Of a DNA stretch of 41,722 bases, positions 8,990 to 17,206 are shown piece after piece. Under the pieces are notes generated by a model, which saw nothing but the letters and a program-made list of their open reading frames with translations, was not told the DNA's origin and made no database searches. A program made the position numbers and the translations under genes. The stretch is from Planctomycetia bacterium (GTDB taxonomy: Bacteria > Planctomycetota > MHYJ01 > WSZJ01), in NCBI GenBank assembly GCA_020849035.1, contig JADLHC010000275.1, positions 1 through 41,722 on the forward strand, read 5' to 3'. Each line of letters starts with the position of its first letter. Position 1 is the stretch's first letter.

Positions 8990-9840
8990 GCCTCGCCATC
9001 GGCGGCTGGCAAATAGACCCGGTCGACACGGGCCGCTTCTGGCTCGACGGCGGCGCGATGTTCGGCGTGGTGCCGTGGACGATGTGGTCGAAGCTGAACC
9101 CTCCGGACGCAAAGAACCGCATCGAGCTGGGAATGCGGGCGATGCTGCTGCGCGGGCACGGTCGGACCGTGCTCGTGGACTGCGGGGCGGGCGAGAAGTG
9201 GTCGGCGAAGCTTGCGGAGATCTACGGGATGACGCCCGCGGGCTCGGCGGTGGAGCGCGGGCTGGCGGCGCTGGGAGTGAAAACCGCCGACGTCACGGAC
9301 CTCGTCCTCACACACCTCCACTTCGACCACGCCGGCGGCCTCTCGCGCCTCGGCCCCGACGGCGCGCTCGAACTCGTCTTCCCGCAGGCCCTTCACTGGA
9401 TCCAGCGCACGAACCTCGACTGGGCGCGGAAGCCGCACGAGCGGGAGAAGGCGAGCTACCTGGAGGAGCACGTGGGGCCGCTCGGGGAAGCGCCGGGGCT
9501 GCGGGCGATCTCGGGGCCGGAGCCGATCTACCCGGGGCTGTCGTTCGTCTGCTGCGACGGGCACACGTTCGGGCAGCAGCTCCCGCTGGTGACCGGGCCC
9601 GAGGGGACGCTGTTTTACTGCGCGGACCTGATCCCGACGTTTTCGCACCTCCCCGTGCCGTGGGTCATGGGGTACGACCTCAATGCGCTGCTGTCGATGC
9701 GGGAGAAGCGCGGGGTGCTGGAGCGGGCCGCGAAGGAGGGCTGGATCGTCTTCTCGGAGCACGACCCGGGGACGGCAGCCGCGCGGGTGACCCTGGACGA
9801 CAAGGGGCGCTTCTCTCCGGGACCCGCCGTCGCCTTCTGA
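8986..9840 (+). CDS. MBL-fold metallo-hydrolase
   Basis: LVLTHLHFDHAGGLS (HxHxDH), SEHDPG; GTG start overlaps the queD stop (GTGA). Confidence 0.85.
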   Translation: MSLAIGGWQIDPVDTGRFWLDGGAMFGVVPWTMWSKLNPPDAKNRIELGMRAMLLRGHGRTVLVDCGAGEKWSAKLAEIYGMTPAGSAVERGLAALGVKTADVTDLVLTHLHFDHAGGLSRLGPDGALELVFPQALHWIQRTNLDWARKPHEREKASYLEEHVGPLGEAPGLRAISGPEPIYPGLSFVCCDGHTFGQQLPLVTGPEGTLFYCADLIPTFSHLPVPWVMGYDLNALLSMREKRGVLERAAKEGWIVFSEHDPGTAAARVTLDDKGRFSPGPAVAF

Positions 9841-9901
9841 CGGCCGGGAAATCCCCGCCCCACCCTTCGCCGCCGCGCACGCGCTTGGCTACACTGGCGT
9901 C

Positions 9902-12733
9902 ATGGCGGGGCTGATCCGCAAATGCACGAACTGCGGCAAGCTCGTCCCGATCGGGACGGAGGGGCGGCTGTGCCCTGATTGCGCGCCGGCGGTGCCGTCC
10001 TTCGCTCCCGACGGCGCGGGGGCGGAGACGCGCGGGGGCGGGGCCGAGCGGCCGCTTCCTTCGAGCATCGGCGACCACGCGATCGAGAAGCTGCTCGGGC
10101 GGGGCGGCATGAGCGACGTGTACCTGGCGCGCGAGCCGGTTCTGGGGCGGCAGGTGGCGCTCAAGCTTCTGCGTCCCGAGTTGCGGAACTCGGGGGTGGC
10201 GCGGAAGATCCTGGAAGAGGCGGCGCTGTCGTCGAAGCTGTCGCACCCGGGGATCGTGCCGATCTACCGCGTCGGCGTGGACCCGGGGCTGGGGATCTAC
10301 TACACGATGCGGTACGTCACGGGCCGCTCGCTGGCCGAGGTGCTGACGGGCCTGCGGGACGGGATCGCGGCGGACGTGAAGCGTTACTCGCAGCGGGCGC
10401 TTCTCGAGGTGTTCCAGCGCATCTGCGAGGCGATGGCGTTCGCGCACCACCTGAACATCGTGCACAGGGACCTGAAGCCGGCGAACGTGATGCTGGGGGA
10501 GTTCGGCGAGGTGCTCGTGATGGACTGGGGGTTGTCGCGCATCGCGGACGTGACGGGAGAGCGCGTCGAGGTGGCGGACCCGGTCGCGACGGAGCTGGGT
10601 GTGAAGCTCGGGGCGGACCCGAACCTGTCGCGCGACGGCGCGGTGCTGGGGACGCCCGGGTACATGTCCCCGGAGCAGGCGTCGGGGCACGCCGCGCTGG
10701 CGCGGCCGTCTTCCGACGTCTACTCCCTGGGCGCGATCCTGTACCAGATGCTCACGCTGCGCCTTCCTGTGGACGGCCGCGCGGACGAGCTCGTCTCGCG
10801 GACCATCAAGGGGCAGATCATCCCGCCGGAGAAACGTCCGCTCGGGCAGGACGCCCCGCGCGCGCTCTGCCAGATCGCGATGCGGGCGCTGTCGCTGCAG
10901 CCGGAAAAGCGCTATGCAAACGCCGGCGAGCTGGCGGAGGAAGTCCGCGTGTACCTCGAGGGCTGGGTGCCCTGGTCGGCGCGGACGGAGGGCTGGGAAC
11001 AGTCGCTCGGTCGCTGGTCGACCGAGGCCGGCGCCCTGGTCTGCGCCGAAGGCCCCCGCGCGCGCCTTCACTCCAAGGCCCGCCTCGCGGGCGACCTGCG
11101 CCTGTCCGCCCGCGTGACCGGCCCTGCCGGCAGGCCCGGGTGGCGCCTCGACATCTCCATCGGCTCCCGCGAGGAGTTCGGGCCGGACGGCTACATCCTG
11201 CGCTTCTATGGCGGAGAGGACGCCCGCGTCGAGCTGGTGCGCGACGGCGTCGTCGTCGCCCGCAGCCCCGACCTCCAGGCCGGAGTGCGCACCCCCCACG
11301 ACATCGTGCTCACCCGCGAGGACGACGCGCTCTCCGTCGAAGTCGACGGCGCCCGCGTCCTCGACTTCCGCGACGTCTTCCCCCCGCGCGGTTCCCACGG
11401 CGGATTCGAGACCCAGTTCGTCGGCCTCCGCCTGGGCTCCCTCCGCGTCGAACACAAGGGCGTCCCCCTCCGCGTCGACTTCTCGGAGGTGCCCGACCGG
11501 CTCATGGCCCTCGGGAAGCTCGACGAGGCCCGCTCCCTCTACCTCGAGCTCGCCTCCTCCCACGCCGACCGCACCGAGGGCTACGTCGCCCGCTTCAAGG
11601 CCGCCCTCTGCGCCCTGCAGCTCGGGCAGACCGCGAAGGCTGCTTCGGAATTCGCGACCCTCAAGGACACGAGCCACCAGGCGCTGGAAGCGGTGGGAAG
11701 GGCCAAGGTGGCGCTGGCGGCGAAGAACGTCCGTGACGCCTGGACGGTGCTGATGCAGGAGCTCGACCGGCGGCGCGGAGACCCGCTGCGCGTGCCGGTC
11801 TGGACCATGCTCCACGAGGTGCTGGCGGCCGCGGAGGCGGAGGCGCCCGCGCTGGCGGCGTCCCTGGCCGTGCAGCTCCTGCGGGGCGCGCGGCTGGAGC
11901 TTCACGAGACGACCGAGATCTGCAGCAGGATCATGCGAATCGCCACCTCGAAGGGCGGCGTCCAGCAGGCGCGCTCGGAGGCCCTGTCGATCCTGCAGGC
12001 CCACCCGACGCAGCTCGGCGCCCGCATGGAGTTCCACGAGCATCTCTCGCGCATCGGGCTCGAGCCGGCGCAGCAGAAGGCCTCGCGCGTCGAGCTGCAG
12101 AAGTCGCTGGACCTCACCGACCAGATCACGCGCCGCGACCGCGCGCGGCTCATGCTCTGGACGATCGAGTCGCTGCTGGCCGAGGGGCAGCTGGCGGAGG
12201 CGGAGAAGCGGCTGGCGGCGGCGCAGGGGTCGATCACGCATCCCTCCCAGGCCGGGTTGTGGGCGCGCAACTGGCGCGCGCTGGTGGCGGGGGCCCAGGG
12301 CAAGTGGCCGGAGGCCGCTGCTGCACTGGCGCCCCAGGCCCCGACCTACGCCTCGGGACGCACCGCGCAGCACTTCCTCGCCGTCCTGCTCGAATGCCTC
12401 GCCGCGACGCCCTCCTCCGGGCAGGAAGCCCTCGTCGCGGCGCTTCAACAGCGCGTAAAGGACATCCCTGAGTGGACGACGCCGGTGGCCGCGATTGCGG
12501 GGACGAGCCGCTCGTCGGAATTCGAGGGGTGGTGCGAGGAGCAGCCGCGGGACGCGCGCGGGGGGCTGCTGCTGGCGGGGGCGATGGCGTTCGGGGTCCT
12601 GGGGCATGCGGCTGCGGAGAGGCTGGTGGCGCGCGCGGTGCGGGAGCCGGACGTGCGCGCCTTCGCGACGTGGTTCATGAGCCGGCCCCAGAAGCCCCGC
12701 GACGGGGGGAAGACGTCGATCACGCGGAAGTAG
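9902..12733 (+). CDS. Ser/Thr protein kinase with N-terminal zinc ribbon, C-terminal beta-sandwich-like and TPR-like regions
   Basis: CTNCGKLV...CPDC; LLGRGGMSDVYLA; HRDLKPANVML; DWGLSR; GTPGYMSPEQA; then a lectin-like segment (ARVELVRDGVVVARSPDL...EVDGARVLDFRDVF) and helical repeats. Confidence 0.92.
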   Translation: MAGLIRKCTNCGKLVPIGTEGRLCPDCAPAVPSFAPDGAGAETRGGGAERPLPSSIGDHAIEKLLGRGGMSDVYLAREPVLGRQVALKLLRPELRNSGVARKILEEAALSSKLSHPGIVPIYRVGVDPGLGIYYTMRYVTGRSLAEVLTGLRDGIAADVKRYSQRALLEVFQRICEAMAFAHHLNIVHRDLKPANVMLGEFGEVLVMDWGLSRIADVTGERVEVADPVATELGVKLGADPNLSRDGAVLGTPGYMSPEQASGHAALARPSSDVYSLGAILYQMLTLRLPVDGRADELVSRTIKGQIIPPEKRPLGQDAPRALCQIAMRALSLQPEKRYANAGELAEEVRVYLEGWVPWSARTEGWEQSLGRWSTEAGALVCAEGPRARLHSKARLAGDLRLSARVTGPAGRPGWRLDISIGSREEFGPDGYILRFYGGEDARVELVRDGVVVARSPDLQAGVRTPHDIVLTREDDALSVEVDGARVLDFRDVFPPRGSHGGFETQFVGLRLGSLRVEHKGVPLRVDFSEVPDRLMALGKLDEARSLYLELASSHADRTEGYVARFKAALCALQLGQTAKAASEFATLKDTSHQALEAVGRAKVALAAKNVRDAWTVLMQELDRRRGDPLRVPVWTMLHEVLAAAEAEAPALAASLAVQLLRGARLELHETTEICSRIMRIATSKGGVQQARSEALSILQAHPTQLGARMEFHEHLSRIGLEPAQQKASRVELQKSLDLTDQITRRDRARLMLWTIESLLAEGQLAEAEKRLAAAQGSITHPSQAGLWARNWRALVAGAQGKWPEAAAALAPQAPTYASGRTAQHFLAVLLECLAATPSSGQEALVAALQQRVKDIPEWTTPVAAIAGTSRSSEFEGWCEEQPRDARGGLLLAGAMAFGVLGHAAAERLVARAVREPDVRAFATWFMSRPQKPRDGGKTSITRK

Positions 12734-12786
12734 GCCGCGCCTTTTGCGTGCCTTCGCGGGCGGTCGGCGGTATATCGGGCGGTGCC

Positions 12787-13365
12787 ATGACCGACAACGC
12801 GCAGGGCCTCCTGTTCGGAGCCCCGAAATCCAAGGCCCGGACGCTCGTCTTCGACCTCGAGACGCAGAACTCGTTCGACGACGTCGGCGGCCGCAACAAG
12901 ATGGCGGAACTCCGGATGTCGGTCGGCGTCACCCTGGCCCTCGAAACACAGGAGTTCGCCGTGTACCGCGAGGGCGACGTCAACGCGCTCATCGAGGACC
13001 TGCGCGCGGCCAGCCGCGTCATCGGATTCAATCACAGGAACTTCGACTACGCCGTCCTGTCGCGCTACACGAAGCTCGACTGGTCCACGGTGAAGTCGTT
13101 CGACATCCTCGAGGATCTGACGCGGATCCTCGGCCACCGCGTCAAGCTCGACTCGGTCGCGGCGGCGACGCTGGGGACCAAGAAGAGCGGGCACGGGCTG
13201 CAGGCAATCGAGTGGTTTCGGAAGGGCGACTGGGACACGCTGATCCGGTACTGCAAGGACGACGTGAAGATCACGGCGGACGTGTGGAGGCACGGGGTTG
13301 ACAAGAAGTTCGTGATGATCGAGACGTGGGGAGGGCCGAAGAAAGTGCCGGTGGAGTGGAAATAG
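12787..13365 (+). CDS. RNase H-fold exonuclease-like protein
   Basis: LVFDLETQNSFDDVGGRNKMAELRMSVGV...VIGFNHRNFDYAVLSRY...LIRYCKDDVKITADVW (DEDD-type acidic motifs). Confidence 0.7.
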   Translation: MTDNAQGLLFGAPKSKARTLVFDLETQNSFDDVGGRNKMAELRMSVGVTLALETQEFAVYREGDVNALIEDLRAASRVIGFNHRNFDYAVLSRYTKLDWSTVKSFDILEDLTRILGHRVKLDSVAAATLGTKKSGHGLQAIEWFRKGDWDTLIRYCKDDVKITADVWRHGVDKKFVMIETWGGPKKVPVEWK

Positions 13366-13408
13366 GCGACGGCGAAACCCCGACGCCGGGACTGCTGTAT
13401 TCCCCCTC

Positions 13409-14917
13409 ATGAACCGGCTCATCGCCTGCGCCTTCGCCCTCCTCGCGGTCGCCGCCTCTGCCGAAGAGAAACCGCTTCCGTCGTGGACGTTCGACCGCGA
13501 CGCGCAGGGCTGGGCGACGATCCCCGGGACGGTCACGAGGACCGTGTGGGAGGACGGCTCGCTGCGGTGGGACTATGACCGCGACGCGAAGGGGCAGACA
13601 TTCGGGGTGTCGGTCGGCGGGTTGAGCCTCCCCGACCGTCCCTCGGTCTACCTGAAGTTGCGGGTGAAGGCGGAGGGAACGGACTTCCTGCTCGTGGCGG
13701 CGAAGACCGGCGCTGGGGCCGTGTTCTGCACGAAGTTCCCCGTGGCGAAGGGCGCGTGGCAGGACGTCTGGGTCTCCACCGAGGTGTTCATCCCGGGGGA
13801 GCAGGCCGTGAAGCCGGCGGAGATCCGGGAGCTGCTGCTTTGGGACGGGGACGACGGCGTGGCGAAGGGGCACGTGACGTTCCGGCTGGACGCGCTGTCC
13901 GTCGCGACGGACCCGCCGAAACCGGCCGCCGTGGCGATGCCGGCGCCCGTCGCGCCGCACCCGAAGCTGTCGGTTTGCCTCTCGTTCCGCGCGCTGAACG
14001 ACCCGAAGCAGGCGGCCGTCGAGCTCGACGAGGCGAAGAAGCTCGGGATCTCGCTCGTCGAGCTCGCGAACGGCGAGTGGACCGACTACGAGGTCGCGCC
14101 CGGCAAATGGGACTGGTCGAAGCTCGACGCGCTCGTGAAGGAAGTCGCCGCCCGCGACCTCAAGCTCGTCGCGTGCATGGGCGGCATCCTCAACATCAAG
14201 TACGACTGGAAGGTCCACACTCCGTCGGACGTCGCGTTCTCAGGCGACTTCACCGCCCTCCTCCCCCGCTACCGCGCGTACCTCGACCGCTTCTTCGAGC
14301 GCTACGGCAGACACATCCGCTTCTTCACGTTCCACAGCGAGGCCTGCGGGAAGTACTTCGCGCAGCACCCGGCCGAGCTGGATTCCTACGAGAAGTTCCT
14401 ACGGGAAGCCGCGACCCACGTGGCGAAGATCGCGCCGGGCGTGAAGACGGGGGTCTGCCTGCAGAGCGAGGAGCGGCCGGAAGTGCTGAAGCGCCTGTCG
14501 CGCGTGGGCGACGTGACGACGATCCTGTACGACCCGCCTCGCACGCCGGATCACGCCGCTGAGGAGATCGCGTCCTTCCTCGAGCTCGCCGGCGACCGGC
14601 CCTTCGCGTTCAACGAGGTCTTCACGCAGGGCTCGCCTCTGGCCGGGCGCGGCGAGGAGGCGCAGGCCGCGTTCGTGCGGGAGCTGTTCGCGGCGCTGGC
14701 GAAGCACGAGAAGCGCCTCGCGTGGTGCACGTGGTGGTGCCTGCGCGACGACGACCCGGCGATCTGGGACTACCTCGGGGAGTACCTTGCGGGCGGCAAG
14801 GGGCCCGCGGCGACCTCGTTCCGCGCGCTGGCGACGTGCGGCCTGCTCCGCGGCGACGGGACCGCCAAGCCGGCGACGGCCGAGTGGGCAAAAGGCGCCG
14901 CCGCGCTGCCCCGGTGA
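13409..14917 (+). CDS. Secreted TIM-barrel glycosidase-like protein with N-terminal carbohydrate-binding-like region
   Basis: Signal peptide MNRLIACAFALLAVAASAEE; beta-sandwich-like N-terminal half; barrel-like C-terminal half (GKWDWSKLDALVKEVAARDLKLVACMGG...FNEVFTQGSP). Confidence 0.55.
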   Translation: MNRLIACAFALLAVAASAEEKPLPSWTFDRDAQGWATIPGTVTRTVWEDGSLRWDYDRDAKGQTFGVSVGGLSLPDRPSVYLKLRVKAEGTDFLLVAAKTGAGAVFCTKFPVAKGAWQDVWVSTEVFIPGEQAVKPAEIRELLLWDGDDGVAKGHVTFRLDALSVATDPPKPAAVAMPAPVAPHPKLSVCLSFRALNDPKQAAVELDEAKKLGISLVELANGEWTDYEVAPGKWDWSKLDALVKEVAARDLKLVACMGGILNIKYDWKVHTPSDVAFSGDFTALLPRYRAYLDRFFERYGRHIRFFTFHSEACGKYFAQHPAELDSYEKFLREAATHVAKIAPGVKTGVCLQSEERPEVLKRLSRVGDVTTILYDPPRTPDHAAEEIASFLELAGDRPFAFNEVFTQGSPLAGRGEEAQAAFVRELFAALAKHEKRLAWCTWWCLRDDDPAIWDYLGEYLAGGKGPAATSFRALATCGLLRGDGTAKPATAEWAKGAAALPR

Positions 14918-14953
14918 GAGCGCGTGAAAAAGTCGGGCGCCGTCGGCGGCCGG
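14915..14953. repeat. Possible degenerate or truncated third copy (left half) of the palindromic element
   Basis: GTGAGAGCGCGTGAAAAAGTCGGGCGCCGTCGGCGGCC resembles the left arm plus core (GAGAGCG...GTCGGGCGGAGTCGGCC) and begins at the TGA stop of the upstream CDS. Confidence 0.35.
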
Positions 14954-15054
14954 ACCACGGGACCGGCAGGCCGCGGCGAATCTCGGCACATCCAGCTTGC
15001 TTGCCATGTCCCAGAGCGCCCGCGCCGGTTGGTCCGCGGATTGCCGTTGTCCTT

Positions 15055-15177
15055 CAGAGAGCGTGAGAAAAATCCTCGTGGGCCGGGCGGAGTCGGCCCT
15101 CAAACCGCAAGCCGCTCGACAAGTGACAGCCCAAGGCCGACGCAGCCTGGCCCGCGAGGATCTTTTCTCGCTCTCTG
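15055..15177. repeat. Structured palindromic element, copy 1
   Basis: CAGAGAGCGTGAGAAAAATCCTCGTGGGCC (15055-15084) pairs with GGCCCGCGAGGATCTTTTCTCGCTCTCTG (15149-15177); conserved core GGGCGGAGTCGGCCC...AGGCCGACGCAGCCT. Confidence 0.85.
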
Positions 15178-15178
15178 A

Positions 15179-16465
15179 CTACTTCGCCGGCTTGAGCTCC
15201 GCGTCGAAGAACTCGTACGTGGCGTCCAGCGTCCGCGTCAGCTCCGGGTCCTTCCAGCCGTGCCCCGCGCCATCGAGGATGTCGCAGCGCGACTTCACGC
15301 CGGCCTTCCGCAGCGCCTCGTCCATCACCGTGGCCTGGCCCGTCGGGATCAGCGGGTCCTTCGTCCCCTGGAACATCAGCACCGGCGCGTCCCCGGCCGA
15401 GACGTGCGCCAGCGGCGAGGCCGCGCGGTAGGCGTCCGACTTCTCCTCCTGCGTCCCGCCGAGGAACTCCTTCAGGATGCCGAGGCTCTGCTCCGGCAGG
15501 TCCTTCGCCAGCAGGTCCGTCGGCCCGAAGAACGACACCGCCGCCTGCACCTTGCTCGACTCCTTCTCCCACCCCCCCTTCCCTTCCAGCGCCGGGTCGT
15601 CCACCGTCCCGAGCATCAGCGCGAGGTGTGCGCCGGCGCTGAACCCGACGACGCCGATGTGCTTCCCGTCCAGCCCGTACTTCTCCGCGTTCGCGCGCAG
15701 GAACCGCACCGCGCACTTCACGTCCTCCACCTGCGCCGGCCAGCGGTACTTCGGGGCAAGCCGGTACTGCACCGTCGCCGAGGCGTAGCCCCTCTGAGCG
15801 AACAGCCACGTCAGGTTGTCGTGCGCCTTGCGGTCCCCCGCCTGCCAGCCGCCGCCGTGGATGACCACGATCGCGGGAAGGGGCTTCTTCGCGTCCTTCG
15901 GTCGCGAGAGGTCGAGCCGGAGGTCCTCGTCGCCGCCCCTGCCGTAGACGATGTCAGGTTCGAAGAGCACTCCATCGGGTGCGGCGGCGCCTTTCGCGAC
16001 GCGCACGCGACCGTTCACCTCGAGCTCCGCCTGCGCGAGGCAGGTCTCCTCGGTGCACATCATGTACGTCAGGACGAGCGTGAATTCCGCATCCCCGGGA
16101 CTCGCCTCCGCCGCCACCGTGAGCGGGATTTCGAACACCACCGTCCCCACGTGCGCCTCGTACGAGTCCGGGTCCGTCCCGAATTTCCGCGGAGCCGGCT
16201 CCTTCACGCCCTTGCCCGCCGTCACCGGGCCCGACTTCGCCTCGACCGTCGTCGGCAGCCCCGCCCGCGTCGGCGCGAACGGGTAGATGTGGTACCCCTC
16301 CGGGATCGCGACCTCGACCTTCGCCACGACCGCGCCGCCCGGCGCCGCCGCCGCAGGCTCCACCGCCGTCACGCGCCCTTCCGCGTAGGGCCGGTCCCCC
16401 TCGTCCTGCGCGAGCGCCGGAACCGACGCCGCCAGCAGCAGCCACGCCCGGAGAAGCGCCCGCAT
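15179..16465 (-). CDS. DsbD-alpha-like domain fused to alpha/beta-hydrolase (BD-FAE-like esterase)
   Basis: N-terminus VEVAIPEGYHIYPF...LTYMMCTEETCLAQAELEV parallels the DsbD N-terminus in this operon; C-terminus has VIHGGGWQAGD and GFSAGAHLAL. Confidence 0.85.
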   Translation of the reverse strand: MRALLRAWLLLAASVPALAQDEGDRPYAEGRVTAVEPAAAAPGGAVVAKVEVAIPEGYHIYPFAPTRAGLPTTVEAKSGPVTAGKGVKEPAPRKFGTDPDSYEAHVGTVVFEIPLTVAAEASPGDAEFTLVLTYMMCTEETCLAQAELEVNGRVRVAKGAAAPDGVLFEPDIVYGRGGDEDLRLDLSRPKDAKKPLPAIVVIHGGGWQAGDRKAHDNLTWLFAQRGYASATVQYRLAPKYRWPAQVEDVKCAVRFLRANAEKYGLDGKHIGVVGFSAGAHLALMLGTVDDPALEGKGGWEKESSKVQAAVSFFGPTDLLAKDLPEQSLGILKEFLGGTQEEKSDAYRAASPLAHVSAGDAPVLMFQGTKDPLIPTGQATVMDEALRKAGVKSRCDILDGAGHGWKDPELTRTLDATYEFFDAELKPAK

Positions 16466-16502
16466 GCCCCACCTCCCGCCGGCGTCCGGGCCCCGGCGCG
16501 CC

Positions 16503-16820
16503 CTACCCCGTGATCTTCTCCAGGCGCTTCTTCATCGCGTCAAGGGAGGCGCCCCCGACGACCCTGTCCATCTCCCGGCCGTCCTTGAAGAACACGAACG
16601 TCGGCAGGCCCATCACGCCGAGCTGCGAGGCCGCACCGGTCGCGTCGTCGATCTTCGCCTTCACGATCTTCGCCTTGCCGCCCGCCTGCGCCGCGAGCTG
16701 CTCCAGCACGGGAGCCATCTTCGTGCAGGCGTGTCAGCCGTCCCCCCAGAAGTCCACGACCGTCACGCCCTTCGCGACGGCATCCTGGAACTCCGCATCC
16801 GTCACCGTTGCGAGGTCCAT
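16503..16820 (-). CDS. Selenocysteine-containing thioredoxin (in-frame TGA at 16734-16736 read as Sec)
   Basis: MDLATVTDAEFQDAVAKGVTVVDFWGDG-U-HACTKMAPVLEQLAAQAGGKAKIVKAKIDDATGAASQLGVMGLPTFVFFKDGREMDRVVGGASLDAMKKRLEKITG; aligns gap-free with DFWATWCGPCKRVAP of the neighbouring Trx. Confidence 0.85.
16684..16730 (-). promoter_or_regulatory. Putative bSECIS of the Sec-thioredoxin
   Basis: Transcript: UGA-CAC-GCCUGC-ACGAAGAUG-GCUCC[CGUGCU]GGAGC-AGCUCGCGGC-GCAGGC; 5-bp upper stem, 6-bp lower stem, apical loop starts 23 nt after UGA with G at loop position 2. Confidence 0.65.
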
Positions 16821-16822
16821 GG

Positions 16823-17146
16823 TTACCCGATCAGCTTCTTGAGCTTGTCTTCGAAGTACGCCTTCGACTGCGCGCCCACCACCCGGTCGACTTCCTTCCC
16901 GTCCTTGAACAGCACGACCGTGGGGATCGACATCACCCCGAACCGCGCGGGCGTCCCCTGGTTCTGGTCGACGTCCATCTTGTAAATGCGCGCCTTCCCG
17001 GCGTACGCGCCGGCGAGATCCTCGACAATCGGCGCCACCCGCTTGCACGGCCCGCACCAGGTTGCCCAGAAGTCGACCATCGCCACGCCCTTGGCGCCGA
17101 CTTCCGCTTCGAATGCGTCGTCCGACAGTTCCTTCGCGTTGCCCAT
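16823..17146 (-). CDS. Thioredoxin (canonical CGPC)
   Basis: MVDFWATWCGPCKRVAPIVEDLAGAYAGKARIYKMDVDQNQGTPARFGVMSIPTVVLFKDG. Confidence 0.96.
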   Translation of the reverse strand: MGNAKELSDDAFEAEVGAKGVAMVDFWATWCGPCKRVAPIVEDLAGAYAGKARIYKMDVDQNQGTPARFGVMSIPTVVLFKDGKEVDRVVGAQSKAYFEDKLKKLIG

Positions 17147-17206
17147 CGTCGCTCTCCTGAGATTGCGTTTCGGTTTTCTATCGCATTTCGCCGGGCTCTT
17201 CGAGTT

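Noticed and set aside
6779-9112. 777-aa minus-strand ORF
   Set aside because: Antisense to three supported genes including queD; low-complexity shadow translation.
9680-12607. 975-aa minus-strand ORF opposite the kinase gene
   Set aside because: Arg/His/Leu-rich antisense shadow of a high-GC coding region; the opposite strand encodes an unmistakable kinase.
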